NCBI GenBank assembly: GCA_964542985.1
Contig: CAZIWH010000006.1
Span: 1 to 50,595 of the forward strand
Source: QNYQ01 sp964542985
GTDB lineage: Archaea; Thermoproteota; Thermoprotei_A; Sulfolobales; Pyrodictiaceae
Reading direction: 5' to 3'
DNA: 50,595 bases
This document shows positions 32,886 through 41,554 of the stretch, in pieces. Each line of letters opens with the position of its first letter. The stretch's first letter is position 1. Position numbers and translations under genes: made by a program. The notes beneath the pieces are model-generated. The model was given only the letters and a program-made list of their open reading frames with translations. It was not told where the DNA came from and did not search any database.

Positions 32886-33316
32886 TAGTAGCGGTCAACT
32901 ATCCGTTGAAGCTTTTCCGTTAACTCCTCAAGCTGCTGCAGATCCTTCTCTATAAGCGGCTCTTCCTCTTCAAGCAGGCTAGCCCCCCTCCTAGCCAGGA
33001 TCCTGGCCTTGCGCAGTAGCTCCTCCTCGTAGAGGTACCCAACTATAATCATGTATTCGCTCAAGGTGGCTATATTGTCTCTGACTTCGGGCTCAACGCT
33101 GTCGAGCACAACCTCGTCGCCAAGCTCCCTCTCAAGCCTACCACGTAGGACACGCAGCTTCCTTAGATATGTCTTAGCCAGCACTTGTAGCTCCTCGTTG
33201 CCGATATCCTTACGCAGCCTCCGCAGCGTGCGTTCAAACGCGCGCAGGGTTTTAGCATGCCTATCAGATACGTCCTCCAACGCTTTCAACAGCCTATAGG
33301 GATCAACGGCGGCCAT
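32882..33316 (-). CDS. Hypothetical helical protein
   Basis: A 144-residue, highly charged and almost entirely helical protein with heptad-like leucines (TLRAFERTLRRLRKDIG, LRKLRVLRGRLERELG, LQQLEELTEKLQRI). It has no cysteine, signal or membrane segment. The ATG at 33316 begins MAAVDPYRLLKALEDV; the open frame to 33412 has a dissimilar Ser/Gly/Thr-rich head. Its stop overlaps the end of the radical SAM gene by 4 bases (convergent). No family recognised. Confidence 0.62.
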   Translation of the reverse strand: MAAVDPYRLLKALEDVSDRHAKTLRAFERTLRRLRKDIGNEELQVLAKTYLRKLRVLRGRLERELGDEVVLDSVEPEVRDNIATLSEYMIIVGYLYEEELLRKARILARRGASLLEEEEPLIEKDLQQLEELTEKLQRIVDRYY

Positions 33317-33426
33317 GCCGCATCCCCGTGAGGTTCTTTGATGGTCAGTGATAGAATGAAGAGCAAAGGAATTTGTTGGAGGAAAGGTGGAGCCGCTTTG
33401 GCCTGGAGACATTATGCAAGAAGCCT

Positions 33427-33810
33427 CTAGGCCTTCACCGGCCTAACGGTGGCTATGCTGTTATCGGAGATACCGTACTCGGGCAGCTTCTCGCCGTTAA
33501 CCCATATCTCGTTAGGCGGCACCTTTTCGTCAACAACCACGCGGTAGCGAAACCTGTGACGGTGAGCCACCACGACCTCCACGTGCTCGACCTCACCTAT
33601 CTCCTTGAGCAACTCGGGGTTCAGTAGCGCGATGCCCTCCTTAACGCCCTCGGCGAAGCGCAGCCTAACCCTTCTCTCCCTCTGTTTTTTCTGCCTTCCC
33701 AGTACTTGTGACGCAGGAGGTATCATCGCAAGCGCACTGCGGACGTCTATCTTCTTCCGGGGCAGCTCCTGCTCCTCTGCGGGCTTCTCTTGCTTAGTCT
33801 CCTCGACCAT
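33427..33810 (-). CDS. Hypothetical conserved-type protein (127 aa)
   Basis: An acidic/basic N-terminal tail (VEETKQEKPAEEQELPRKK) precedes a small alpha/beta domain with strands EVEHVEVVVAHRHRFRYRVVV and ending in DNSIATVRPVKA. GGGTGA stands right before the ATG pair; I use the ATG at 33810. It is in the same direction as glyS upstream and could be co-transcribed. I do not recognise a family. Confidence 0.6.
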   Translation of the reverse strand: MVEETKQEKPAEEQELPRKKIDVRSALAMIPPASQVLGRQKKQRERRVRLRFAEGVKEGIALLNPELLKEIGEVEHVEVVVAHRHRFRYRVVVDEKVPPNEIWVNGEKLPEYGISDNSIATVRPVKA

Positions 33811-33863
33811 GTTCATCACCCTTCCAACAGCTCCGGGTGAGAGCCAGCGTTGTGGAGGCTAAT

Positions 33864-35651
33864 TTAATCGGCGCCGGATGGTGTATAGGACTCGCCGAGC
33901 TCCTCCAGGCCTGCACCAGCCAGGAACCTCTTCACAGCATCCACGGCCTCGGAGAGCGGCACGCGAACCTGCCTCCAGGTGTCGCGGTCGCGCAACGTCA
34001 CAGTAGAGTCCTCGAGCGTCTGATAGTCCACAGTGACGGCGACAGGCACTCCTATCTCGTCTACGCGCGCATACCTCCTCCCTATAGTGCCATCGTCGTC
34101 GTAGAGTGCGTAGACTCCGGCGTCGAGCAGGCTCCACCAGAGCCTCCTAGCAATCTCTACAAGCTTCTCGTTCCTAACCAGGGGGAAGACGGCGGCTTCG
34201 ACCGGGGCTATGCGGCGGGGTAGGCGTAGCACAATGCGGTCACCGCGCTCACTGTAGGCATGGTCTAGTGTGACGAAGAGCAGTCTTTCGACGCCAAAGG
34301 AGGGCTCAGCCACGTGCGGCAGAAACCTCCTCCCAGTAATCTTCTCCTTCTTCGTGACTATCTTCACCTTGTCTGCAGGTATCTCCACGCCAGCCGCTAT
34401 GAGGACGCCCTTCTCTTGCAGTATCTTCTCAGCTTCCTCGGCGTCCATGGATCTAAGAGCGTCGAGTATCTGTTTGGCCTTGGAGCGGAATGTCCTGCCA
34501 ACCCAGCGGGGGTCGACGAGCACTATCTTCTTCTCAACAACCTTAGGCTCCGGTAGCGGCTTGAAGACGCGTAGGTCCACGCCGCTGTACTTCATGTGCC
34601 TTGAAAGGTCGTAGTCGGTGCGGTACGCGTGCCCAGACACTTCTAGCCAGCCGAGCCTGCTCACCCTCACCAGCTGGTCAAAGGTTTGGGCAGCGTAGTG
34701 GGCGCGCTCCTCGGGCAGCTTCTCGTCAAAGTACATGTCCTCGTAGGGCACGCCTAGGGCTAGAATGAAGTCACGGGCAACAGCCATCCAGTAGCCGAGC
34801 CACGGCGTGACAATGATCCCCTCTTCGATGGCCTCACGCACGCCGTACTCCTCGGGCTTATCCTCTCCCCTCGCCTTAGCGTCTGCGGTGAGTATGCGTA
34901 TCTTCCTCCTCTCCAGTCGCCCCAGCAGCTCGTCAAGCACACCGCTATGCCAAGGATCCTCTGGGTCGAAGAAGAACTCCATCTCAGCTATAGTGAATTC
35001 GCGGAGCCTCATTATGCCTTGTCTGGGGGATATTTCGTTCCTCGCAACCCTGCCCACCTGGGCTATGCCGAGGGGGAGCCTCTGTCTAGAGACCTCGTAT
35101 ACCCTCTTGAACGACACGAACATTCCTTGAGCAGTCTCCGGCCTAAGATATCCAATGTTCTGGCTGTAGGGACCTATAGTGGTTTGGAAGAGCAGGTTGA
35201 ACCTCTTCACCTCCCCGAGCCTGCCTCCGCAGACCGGGCAGCGAAGGTCATGCTCCTTGATTATCCTCGTCATCTCCTCGGGCGTCAAGCCCTCAGCGTT
35301 GATACCCAGCTTCTCCTCGATAAGATGGTCGGCACGGAACTTCCTCCCACACTCAAGACACTCCACTATGGGGTCGGTGAAGTGCTCGAGGTGGCCGCTA
35401 GCCTCATAGACCTTAGCCGGCCCGATCACAGGCGTCTCAATCTCAACGACAATATGCTGGTGCCTCTTCACGAAGAAGCTACGCCAAAGTGCGATTATCT
35501 TCTCCTTAAGCCTCACGCCAAGTGGTCCAAGGTCATAGAAGCCGGCGACGCCGCCATAGATCTCGTAGCTTGGCCAGAAGAATCCCCTACGCCTAGCAAG
35601 CTCCATTACCTTCTCGTAGCGGTCCTCCTCGGCGGCGGGAGAACCAGGCAA
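33864..35651 (-). CDS. glyS: Glycyl-tRNA synthetase
   Basis: A 595-residue class IIa dimeric GlyRS of the archaeal/eukaryotic type. It starts with MELARRRGFFWPSYEIYGG, has two Cys pairs in the insertion (CLECGRKF and CPVCGGRLGEV, likely zinc), motif 2 near QVGRVARNEISPRQGIMRLREF, motif 3 VAEPSFGVERLLFVTL, and a C-terminal anticodon-binding domain (~475-570). Starts at TTG 35651 with AGGTGGG upstream. It is divergent from the agmatinase gene. Confidence 0.95.
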   Translation of the reverse strand: MPGSPAAEEDRYEKVMELARRRGFFWPSYEIYGGVAGFYDLGPLGVRLKEKIIALWRSFFVKRHQHIVVEIETPVIGPAKVYEASGHLEHFTDPIVECLECGRKFRADHLIEEKLGINAEGLTPEEMTRIIKEHDLRCPVCGGRLGEVKRFNLLFQTTIGPYSQNIGYLRPETAQGMFVSFKRVYEVSRQRLPLGIAQVGRVARNEISPRQGIMRLREFTIAEMEFFFDPEDPWHSGVLDELLGRLERRKIRILTADAKARGEDKPEEYGVREAIEEGIIVTPWLGYWMAVARDFILALGVPYEDMYFDEKLPEERAHYAAQTFDQLVRVSRLGWLEVSGHAYRTDYDLSRHMKYSGVDLRVFKPLPEPKVVEKKIVLVDPRWVGRTFRSKAKQILDALRSMDAEEAEKILQEKGVLIAAGVEIPADKVKIVTKKEKITGRRFLPHVAEPSFGVERLLFVTLDHAYSERGDRIVLRLPRRIAPVEAAVFPLVRNEKLVEIARRLWWSLLDAGVYALYDDDGTIGRRYARVDEIGVPVAVTVDYQTLEDSTVTLRDRDTWRQVRVPLSEAVDAVKRFLAGAGLEELGESYTPSGAD

Positions 35652-35740
35652 CCCACCTTACACCCAGCCCCGGGGCCGCCACTGGGCCTGGCTTATTATT
35701 AGTAGTCACCCATCCAGCCACCCCAGGCCGCCACAATGGG
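35652..35740. promoter_or_regulatory. Divergent promoter region, glyS/agmatinase
   Basis: An 89-base gap. CTTATTATTAGTAG at about 35692-35705 is the only A/T-rich stretch and could act as a TATA element for the plus-strand gene, and its complement for glyS at about 40 bases from the TTG. Confidence 0.4.
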
Positions 35741-36700
35741 GTGCAGAGAGGAATGGGGCCCAGTAGCCTCTACTTGTCTCGTGCGCCGCTCTACTTCGGT
35801 GGCGTTGAGCCCGTGGAGCCGCGCAGAGCGGCACTCATAGTCATGGGTGTCCCCTATGACGCGACGAGCAGCTACCGGCCGGGCAGTAGGGAGGCCCCGA
35901 GGGCCATACGATGGGCTGCCGCCAACATAGAGTTCTACTCACCGAGGGCCCGGCTCGACATAGAGCAGATGCCTATAGCGGATCTCGGAGACCTTGCTGT
36001 CGCCGTGGAGCCCGGCGAGGCGGTGAAGAGGCTGGCAGCGGTCATGGAGGACGTGGCCGGCCTAGCCCGCGGTCGCCTAATAGCTGTAATTGGTGGTGAG
36101 CACACGATAACCCTCGGCCTTGTCCGCGGCCTTGAAGCAGCAAGGCTGAAGACCTGCCTCCTGGTCCTCGACGCTCACCTAGACCTACGCGACAGCTACA
36201 TGGACGAAAGGCTCAGCCACGCATGTGTCATGAGGAGAATAAGCGAGGAGATAGGTCCTCGCCTAATCTACTATGGCACCAGGGCGTATGTGAGCGAGGA
36301 GGCGAGATACGCCGATGAGAAGGGCATCACACACCTAGACGCCGTGACTCCCGAAGGCCAGCCCCCATCACCGATGGAGGTGGCGCGGCGGCTCCGTGGC
36401 CTCGTTGAGGCGGCGGGGTGCAGTCACCTGCACGTAAGCATAGACATGGATGCCTTTGACCCAGCCTATGCTCCCGGGGTAGGCAACCCTGAGCCCGAGG
36501 GGCTCACTTCTCGTGAGGTGCTGCAGCTCCTGCACCTAGTGGCGGAGCTTGTAGCCAAAGAGAATCTTACGACGAGCATGGATGTTGTAGAGGTTTCGCC
36601 GCCCTACGACTCCTCGGGAATAACGAGTGTGTTGGCGGCAAAAACTATAGTGGAGTACGCCGCAGCGCTCGCGGCGAGAAAGAGGCTCATATGGCCTTGA
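35741..36700 (+). CDS. speB: Agmatinase / arginase-family ureohydrolase
   Basis: A 319-residue binuclear manganese enzyme. All ligands are present: His121 in GGEHTI, Asp144/His146/Asp148 in LDAHLDLRD, and Asp235/Asp237 in SIDMDAFDPAYAPG. Agmatinase converts agmatine to putrescine and urea, feeding spermidine synthesis; the sequence does not by itself exclude another ureohydrolase substrate, such as an aminopropylagmatine, used in some thermophiles. Spermidine synthase is ~6 kb away. The start is GTG 35741 or ATG 35753. Confidence 0.88.
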   Translation: MQRGMGPSSLYLSRAPLYFGGVEPVEPRRAALIVMGVPYDATSSYRPGSREAPRAIRWAAANIEFYSPRARLDIEQMPIADLGDLAVAVEPGEAVKRLAAVMEDVAGLARGRLIAVIGGEHTITLGLVRGLEAARLKTCLLVLDAHLDLRDSYMDERLSHACVMRRISEEIGPRLIYYGTRAYVSEEARYADEKGITHLDAVTPEGQPPSPMEVARRLRGLVEAAGCSHLHVSIDMDAFDPAYAPGVGNPEPEGLTSREVLQLLHLVAELVAKENLTTSMDVVEVSPPYDSSGITSVLAAKTIVEYAAALAARKRLIWP

Positions 36701-36899
36701 TCAGCTTCCTCCCCGGAGGCCTGACCTTGTAGAGTACACGGTACCCGCAGTAGGGGCATTTTATGCTGGGCATATACTCGAGCTGCATCGCGTCAAACTC
36801 TGCGCCGCAGCGGCCACACTTGTAGCGGATGAACGCCTTGTCTTCTATTGTGCTGAACTCCTCTTCCTCCTCTCCGAGCCTGGGCTCGTATAGCTCCAC
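36687..36899 (-). CDS. rpoP: RNA polymerase subunit P (Rpb12)
   Basis: A small zinc-ribbon subunit of archaeal RNA polymerase. CGRCGAEFD and IKCPYCGYRVLYKVRPPG give the CxxC...CxxC ribbon and the conserved tail ending KAI. The usual subunit is ~45-50 residues; from the GTG at 36899 this one has an extra acidic N-terminal ~24 residues (GEEEEEFSTIED), and an internal start is not obvious. It overlaps the agmatinase stop by 14 bases (convergent). Confidence 0.9.
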   Translation of the reverse strand: MELYEPRLGEEEEEFSTIEDKAFIRYKCGRCGAEFDAMQLEYMPSIKCPYCGYRVLYKVRPPGRKLIKAI

Positions 36900-37038
36900 G
36901 GTAGGGGCCCCGGGAGACCCAGCGTCCTTGCCCGAAACTCTTATAAGAATAGCTGCTAGAGGAGCCACCGGAACCGGATAGCCCAGTCCACGTGCTCCAC
37001 GTGACGGGGCAAAAGTGTTGGGAAGGGATGTGTAGTCC
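36900..37038. promoter_or_regulatory. Divergent promoter region, rpoP/aIF1
   Basis: CTCTTATAAGAATAGC around 36940-36955 contains TTATAAGA, a TATA box usable on either strand. It lies ~45 bases from the rpoP GTG and ~90 from the aIF1 ATG. A CACGTG-like pair of words (CCACGTGCTCCACGTG) at about 36986-37003 is a direct repeat of 7 bases that may bind a regulator. Confidence 0.4.
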
Positions 37039-37350
37039 ATGACTGGGGAGCTATCCTCTCTGTGCGGAGGGCTCCCGCCCGAGCTATGTGAGCAGCTAGC
37101 CAGGGAGCAGCAAGTCATCAAGATAAAGCTCGAGAAGCGCCGTTACGGTCGGGAGGTGACAATTATTGAGGGCCTGGACGAGGCTGAGGTCAACCTCAAG
37201 AAGCTGGCGTCCCAGCTCAAGTCGAGACTCGCCACGGGCGGTACGTACAAGAAGGGGCGCATAGAGCTGCAAGGGGACCATCGTCATAGAGTCAAGGAAA
37301 TACTCGTAGAGATGGGGTTCCCCGAGGAGAACATTATCATTGTTGAGTAG
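37039..37350 (+). CDS. Translation initiation factor aIF1 (SUI1)
   Basis: A 103-residue SUI1-family factor that monitors start-codon recognition on the 30S subunit. Conserved blocks: IKLEKRRYGREVTIIEGLD, ASQLKSRLATGGTYKKGRIELQGDH, and VKEILVEMGFPEENI. Normal length, start ATG 37039. Confidence 0.95.
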   Translation: MTGELSSLCGGLPPELCEQLAREQQVIKIKLEKRRYGREVTIIEGLDEAEVNLKKLASQLKSRLATGGTYKKGRIELQGDHRHRVKEILVEMGFPEENIIIVE

Positions 37351-37465
37351 CTGCCAAGTATAGCCGCGCTATATTAGATATATAACTCCTATATATTGTA
37401 GGAGTAGGAGTCTGTGTCTCTTCGTGGATTCTTGTTTTCCCTCCGCCGCTTCTCTAGTGTGGTGC

Positions 37466-38065
37466 CTAGGCGGTCGGATTCATTGCTTGCGCGAGTAGCC
37501 ATAGCATGTCTGCAACCAGCACCGCTACTCCTAGGCTCTCGAAGTGCTCCGGATACACTATGCCTGCTAGGAGGGCGGTGAGGGAGGCAGCGCTGAGCAG
37601 TCTGTCAGCCAGCTTGAAGGGTACCGGCTTGAGCCTGGAGGCCTCTGCGAGTATCCTCGTGTAGCGTTGCAAGATGGGGTAGTAGTCTTCTGGACGGCTT
37701 GTGCCGTGATGTGCCTGGAGGGGAGCCATGTAGGCTAGGTGTAGGCTCAGCCACAGTGCTTTCAAGGCCTTGGCCGCCTCTATGTATGTGCCACTTAGGA
37801 GGATGTTGTTCTCCTCCTCGGCTGGCCACTCTGCTCCGAGGCTGGCTATGTAGGCGTATAGGTTCTGGCGGAGCGTCTTCACTGCAGCCATGTAGCGTGG
37901 GGGGAGCTGTTCCTCTGCGAGGTGCTCCATCTCCCAGGCGGTTAGGCTCCAGGCGTTGTTGTCGGCGTACATTGGCTCTAGGTGGAGGTGTAGTGCTCGC
38001 TCCAGTTTCTCTGTTTCTGCTATGAGTCTCTGTGCTGGGTCGCTGCGTGTCCTTCCCTGTGGCAT
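37466..38065 (-). CDS. Hypothetical protein with C-terminal membrane helices
   Basis: A 199-residue protein. The first ~150 residues are helical and rich in Tyr, Leu and His, and the C-terminus has two hydrophobic segments (LLSAASLTALLAGIV ~157-171 and SLGVAVLVADMLWLLAQA ~178-195) that could be a membrane hairpin. No family recognised. It sits alone on the minus strand, with the 37351-37465 gap (A/T-rich ATATATAACTCCTATATATTG, no gene seen) after its stop. The promoter is the symmetric TATA box at 38100. Confidence 0.6.
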   Translation of the reverse strand: MPQGRTRSDPAQRLIAETEKLERALHLHLEPMYADNNAWSLTAWEMEHLAEEQLPPRYMAAVKTLRQNLYAYIASLGAEWPAEEENNILLSGTYIEAAKALKALWLSLHLAYMAPLQAHHGTSRPEDYYPILQRYTRILAEASRLKPVPFKLADRLLSAASLTALLAGIVYPEHFESLGVAVLVADMLWLLAQAMNPTA

Positions 38066-38099
38066 TGCTATCCCTTCCAGGCGACGTGAGAGGGAAACG

Positions 38100-38107
38100 T
38101 TTATAAA
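38100..38107. promoter_or_regulatory. Symmetric TATA box between the 37466 gene and tfb
   Basis: TTTATAAA is its own reverse complement and can position TBP either way. On the minus strand it would place a start at ~38076, 11 bases before that gene's ATG, a near-leaderless message. On the plus strand it would start near 38132, giving tfb a ~78-base leader. Which direction is used is set by flanking BRE; purines (GGGAAAC) lie on the left. Confidence 0.5.
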
Positions 38108-38209
38108 TGGTCCGTTTGGAGTTGTAGTTGTGGGGCTTTAAGGGTTTCGGGTCAATGGCCCGGGCCCGTAGTTGCAGCCCCCTCTCCGCGAGGCACGGGT
38201 GGCCAGGCT

Positions 38210-39145
38210 GTGGCCGTAGATGAGTACACCGGGCAGGGGGCCCCGGGGGAGAAGCACAAGTGCCCTCCCGAATACATAGTCTATGACGAGGAGAGAGGAG
38301 AGTACATCTGTACACTCACCGGCGAGGTCGTGGAAGACACAGTCATAGACACTGGGCCCGAGTGGCGCGCCTACACTCCCGAGGAGAAGACCCGCCGCAG
38401 TCGCGTCGGAAGCCCCCTCACTCATACACTTCCCGACTACGGTATATTGACGACTATCTCCAGCTACCGTGATGCCACGGGCCGCAAGCTGGAGGCCCGT
38501 CTACGCATAGAGGCAAGCAGGCTCCGCCGACTCCAGGCCAAGCTCCGTGCAACAACCAGCGTCGAGAAGAACATTGAGCAAGCCGCACGCGAGATAACCC
38601 GCTTAGTGGAGGCGCTCAACCTGCCCCGCAGTGTCATAGACATAGCAATGATGATCTACAGGCAGGCGGCGGAGAAGGGCCTAGTCCGCGGTAGAAGCCT
38701 TGAGTCAATGGTTGCGGCAGCCGTCTATGCGGCTTGTAGGATGAGAAGCATACCTGTCAGCATAGACCAGATAGCCGAGATGGTTAAGGGTGGTCGCAAG
38801 GAGGTAGCCAGATGCTACCGCCTAATAGTCCGTGAACTCCAGCTCCGCATGCCCATCGTTGATCCGATACGCTACGTCTCAAGGATAGTATCTGCACTCA
38901 AGCTCAGCCCCGCAGTTGAGCGCCGCGCCGCGGAGATACTCATGAAGGCCCGCCGCATGGGTCTCACGGCGGGCAAGGACCCCGCGGGGCTCGCGGCAGC
39001 AGCAATATACATCGCAGCCCTCGAGCTGGGCGACAGGAGGACACAGAAGGAGATAGCCTCCGCCGCCGGAGTCACGGAGGTCACAGTCAGAAACCGCTAC
39101 AAGGAGCTGGTACAGAAGCTCAACATACCACTACCCGTACAGTAG
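38210..39145 (+). CDS. tfb: Transcription initiation factor B (TFB)
   Basis: A 311-residue TFIIB homologue that recruits RNA polymerase to TBP-bound promoters. B-reader/linker block TGPEWRAYTPEEKTRRSRVG (~48-67) is followed by two cyclin-like repeats (~105-205 and ~210-305) with the BRE-contacting HTH at the end (TQKEIASAAGVTEVTVRNRY). The zinc ribbon is atypical: C18-P-P-E21 and C34-T-L-T37, so only the first cysteine of each CxxC pair remains. GTG start at 38210. A T-rich tract just after the stop probably terminates the gene. Confidence 0.95.
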   Translation: MAVDEYTGQGAPGEKHKCPPEYIVYDEERGEYICTLTGEVVEDTVIDTGPEWRAYTPEEKTRRSRVGSPLTHTLPDYGILTTISSYRDATGRKLEARLRIEASRLRRLQAKLRATTSVEKNIEQAAREITRLVEALNLPRSVIDIAMMIYRQAAEKGLVRGRSLESMVAAAVYAACRMRSIPVSIDQIAEMVKGGRKEVARCYRLIVRELQLRMPIVDPIRYVSRIVSALKLSPAVERRAAEILMKARRMGLTAGKDPAGLAAAAIYIAALELGDRRTQKEIASAAGVTEVTVRNRYKELVQKLNIPLPVQ

Positions 39146-39177
39146 CCCTCCCCCCGGGAGCCCATACGTCCATCCCC

Positions 39178-39186
39178 TTTTTCTTC
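39178..39186 (+). terminator. T-rich tract after tfb
   Basis: TTTTTCTTC follows C-rich sequence ~33 bases after the tfb stop. Archaeal RNA polymerase terminates at such tracts, so this is a reasonable terminator. The rest of the 183-base gap to lysS shows only the AGGTG ribosome site near 39317. Confidence 0.45.
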
Positions 39187-39328
39187 ATAAGGTCTCCTCT
39201 AGGGGCTCCTTTCCTCGTGTACGTCTCCTTCGGCTTGGCGTAGTTGTAGGGTCAGCACTTATTCCGTCGCGTGGAAGAGGCGGTGGCCTGGGAGGCGTCT
39301 CCGAGAAGGAGGGTAAGGTGTCTCTGCT

Positions 39329-41023
39329 ATGTCCGAGCATGATGTTAGGAGGCAGAAGTTCCTGCGGGAGTCCGTGGTCGAGTGGAAGGGCAGGAAGCTG
39401 CACTGGATTGATGCGCTCGCTGAGTTCCTGGCTGAGAGGCTCCAGGAGCGCGGCGTCCAGGAGGTTGTGGTTAACGGCGGGCTCTCGGTCTCGGGGCTGC
39501 AGCACGTGGGTAGGCTTCGCGGCGAGATAATAATAGGCGATGTCGTTGCGAGGCTCCTCCGCGAGAAGGGATTCAAGGTTAAGCAGATGCTGACACTCTA
39601 CACTCAAGATGCATGGAAGGGGAAGAAGAGCCAGCTCAGCCAGTTCCCCAGCCCCGAGAAGGCCAGGCGCTACAAGGGTTGGCCTCTGATACGCGTACCC
39701 GACCCGAAGGGCGAGCTAGGGAGCTGGGTGGACAGGTACTGGAGGGACTTCGGGCCCTACATAGACGCGTTCACGGGCAGTCATGTAGAGGTAGTAACTA
39801 CAACCGACCTGTACCGCGGCAAGCTCCTAGAATTCGTGAAGACTTCTATAGAGCGCCGCGAGGAGATAAGGAGAGTGATAAACAAGTATCGCGGCCGAAA
39901 GCCCTACCCCAAGGGATGGATACCCTTTGAGCCACGTTGCAGCCACTGTGGCCGCATAGACTCCACAGTGGCTCTTGAGGCGGACCTCGAGAAGGGCGTT
40001 GTGAGGTACCGTTGCCGGGGCTGCGGCCACGAGGACTGGGCGCCGCTGTGGGACGGGAAACTGAACTGGAGGATAGAATGGGTAGGCGTCTGGTGGGCCT
40101 TAGGCGTCACGTTCGAGCCCTACGGGAAGGATCACGCCACCCCTGGCGGCAGCAGGGACAGTGCCAACGAGTTAGCCAAGACCGTGTACGGTGTTGAGCC
40201 CCCAGAGGGGCTTCCCTACGAATGGGTTGCTATGAGGACGCCGGACGGTAAAGAGCAAGACATGAGCAGCAGCGACTTCATAGGCTTCACTCCCAGGGAG
40301 TGGCTCGAGGTAGCGGAGCCGGAGCTGTACAGGTTTCTCGTCCTCCGCACCCCGCCAATGAGGAAGCTGGTAGTCGGCCTCCACGAGATCCCGAGGTACT
40401 ACGACCTCTACTACAAGGCTGAGCGTATCTACTACGGCTTAGAGTCGACCGGCAGGGGGTGGGAGGATCTACTCCTCAAGCGGAGCTACGAGCTGAGCTA
40501 CACTCACGGCGCCCCACCGTCTAAGCCGCCGGCACAGCCACCCTACACACACCTAGCGATACTCTCCCAAGTGCTGCCCAGGGAGCTATGGCTCACTGAA
40601 GCGCCCCGCCGCCTAGCGGCAAGCGGCCACATGCCGAGAGAGCCCAGCAGCTTCGACCTCCGTCGCTTGGAGTTGCTGCTGCCCCGGGCGAGGAGGTGGG
40701 CAGAGCGCTACGCCCCAGAGTACTATAAGATAAGGATTCTCGAGGAGTTCCCCAGAGAGGTTGCTGAGAGGATCCCGGAGGAGTACCGTGGCCTGCTGCG
40801 TGGCCTCGGGGAGGTGTTGGAGGCGCTGGGCAGCTGGGACGAGGAGTCTATAAAGAAGGCCATGATAGAGTACACGCGCGGGTGGGAGGCTGCCAGGAGG
40901 CGCCAGTTCTACCACTACTTGTACCTTGTCTTCCTCGGCAGAGAGAGCGGGCCGAGGGCGGCTCCGCTGTTCTCGCTGCTGCCTAGGGAGTTCATCGTGG
41001 AGCGGTTGAAGTCTATCCGGTAG
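39329..41023 (+). CDS. lysS: Lysyl-tRNA synthetase, class I
   Basis: A 564-residue class I LysRS (archaeal/spirochete type). The HIGH-like signature is in SVSGLQHVGRLRGE (~51-64); zinc-binding cysteines appear in CSHCGRID and YRCRGCGHE (~210-240); the core block NWRIEWVGVWWALGVTFEPY then GKDHATPGGS is typical, and the KMSKS-like MSSSDF is near residue 310. C-terminal helical domain for anticodon recognition. Start ATG 39329 after AAGGTG. Confidence 0.94.
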   Translation: MSEHDVRRQKFLRESVVEWKGRKLHWIDALAEFLAERLQERGVQEVVVNGGLSVSGLQHVGRLRGEIIIGDVVARLLREKGFKVKQMLTLYTQDAWKGKKSQLSQFPSPEKARRYKGWPLIRVPDPKGELGSWVDRYWRDFGPYIDAFTGSHVEVVTTTDLYRGKLLEFVKTSIERREEIRRVINKYRGRKPYPKGWIPFEPRCSHCGRIDSTVALEADLEKGVVRYRCRGCGHEDWAPLWDGKLNWRIEWVGVWWALGVTFEPYGKDHATPGGSRDSANELAKTVYGVEPPEGLPYEWVAMRTPDGKEQDMSSSDFIGFTPREWLEVAEPELYRFLVLRTPPMRKLVVGLHEIPRYYDLYYKAERIYYGLESTGRGWEDLLLKRSYELSYTHGAPPSKPPAQPPYTHLAILSQVLPRELWLTEAPRRLAASGHMPREPSSFDLRRLELLLPRARRWAERYAPEYYKIRILEEFPREVAERIPEEYRGLLRGLGEVLEALGSWDEESIKKAMIEYTRGWEAARRRQFYHYLYLVFLGRESGPRAAPLFSLLPREFIVERLKSIR

Positions 41024-41224
41024 CCGCTCCGAACACGTAGCCGTTGTTAACGAGTGATAAAAGCCTTTTAGGGGTATCCCGCCCCTACTATGCATGGAGC
41101 AAGCGGCTCACATCTCACTGCATGGAGGCGTCCACCCTTGGCAGACCCCCTGGGAAGTATATCCCTCGGAGCCCACCTTCAGTCGGAGGAGCGCCGTGAC
41201 ACCCATTTCGTAAACGTGACTAGG

Positions 41225-41554
41225 ATGAAGTGTCTACTGAAGTGCGTTCTATCGCTTAACGAGGAGGAGGCCCAGGTACTTTCTTACCTTATAGTACATG
41301 GCCGCGGAGCCATAGCCAAGGATATCGCCCGGAGCCTCGGCAGGAACCCCGAAGTGGTGCGGAGGGCTCTTCGCAGCCTTTATGCCCGCTCGCTGGTAGT
41401 GAGGCGGCCCTACCCGCTGCGCCGCGGCGGCCGAGCCTACATGTATGAGGTGCCCCAGTCGCTGGTTAAGGCGCTAATGGGTGTATGTAGTAAGATGGAT
41501 GAGTTGATAAAAAGTGTTACATCAGAGAATAAGAACGTGTACAGCATGTCCTAG
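41225..41554 (+). CDS. Winged-helix transcriptional regulator (TrmB-like)
   Basis: A ~109-residue protein with a winged helix at ~10-75: LNEEEAQVLSYLIVHGRGAI, then AKDIARSLGRNPEVVRRALRSLYARSLV and RRPYPLRRGGRAYMYEVP as the wing. Its C-terminal helix may dimerise. The ATG at 41225 is preferred; an open frame to 41090 and a GTG at 41216 also exist. It ends 4 bases into the stop of spermidine synthase (convergent). Target genes unknown. Confidence 0.72.
   Translation: MKCLLKCVLSLNEEEAQVLSYLIVHGRGAIAKDIARSLGRNPEVVRRALRSLYARSLVVRRPYPLRRGGRAYMYEVPQSLVKALMGVCSKMDELIKSVTSENKNVYSMS

Noticed and set aside
37605..38315. 236-residue minus-strand frame rich in Arg/Pro/Ser/Thr
   Set aside because: Low-complexity composition, overlaps the plausible gene 37466-38065 in another frame and the start of tfb; typical of GC-rich shadow frames.
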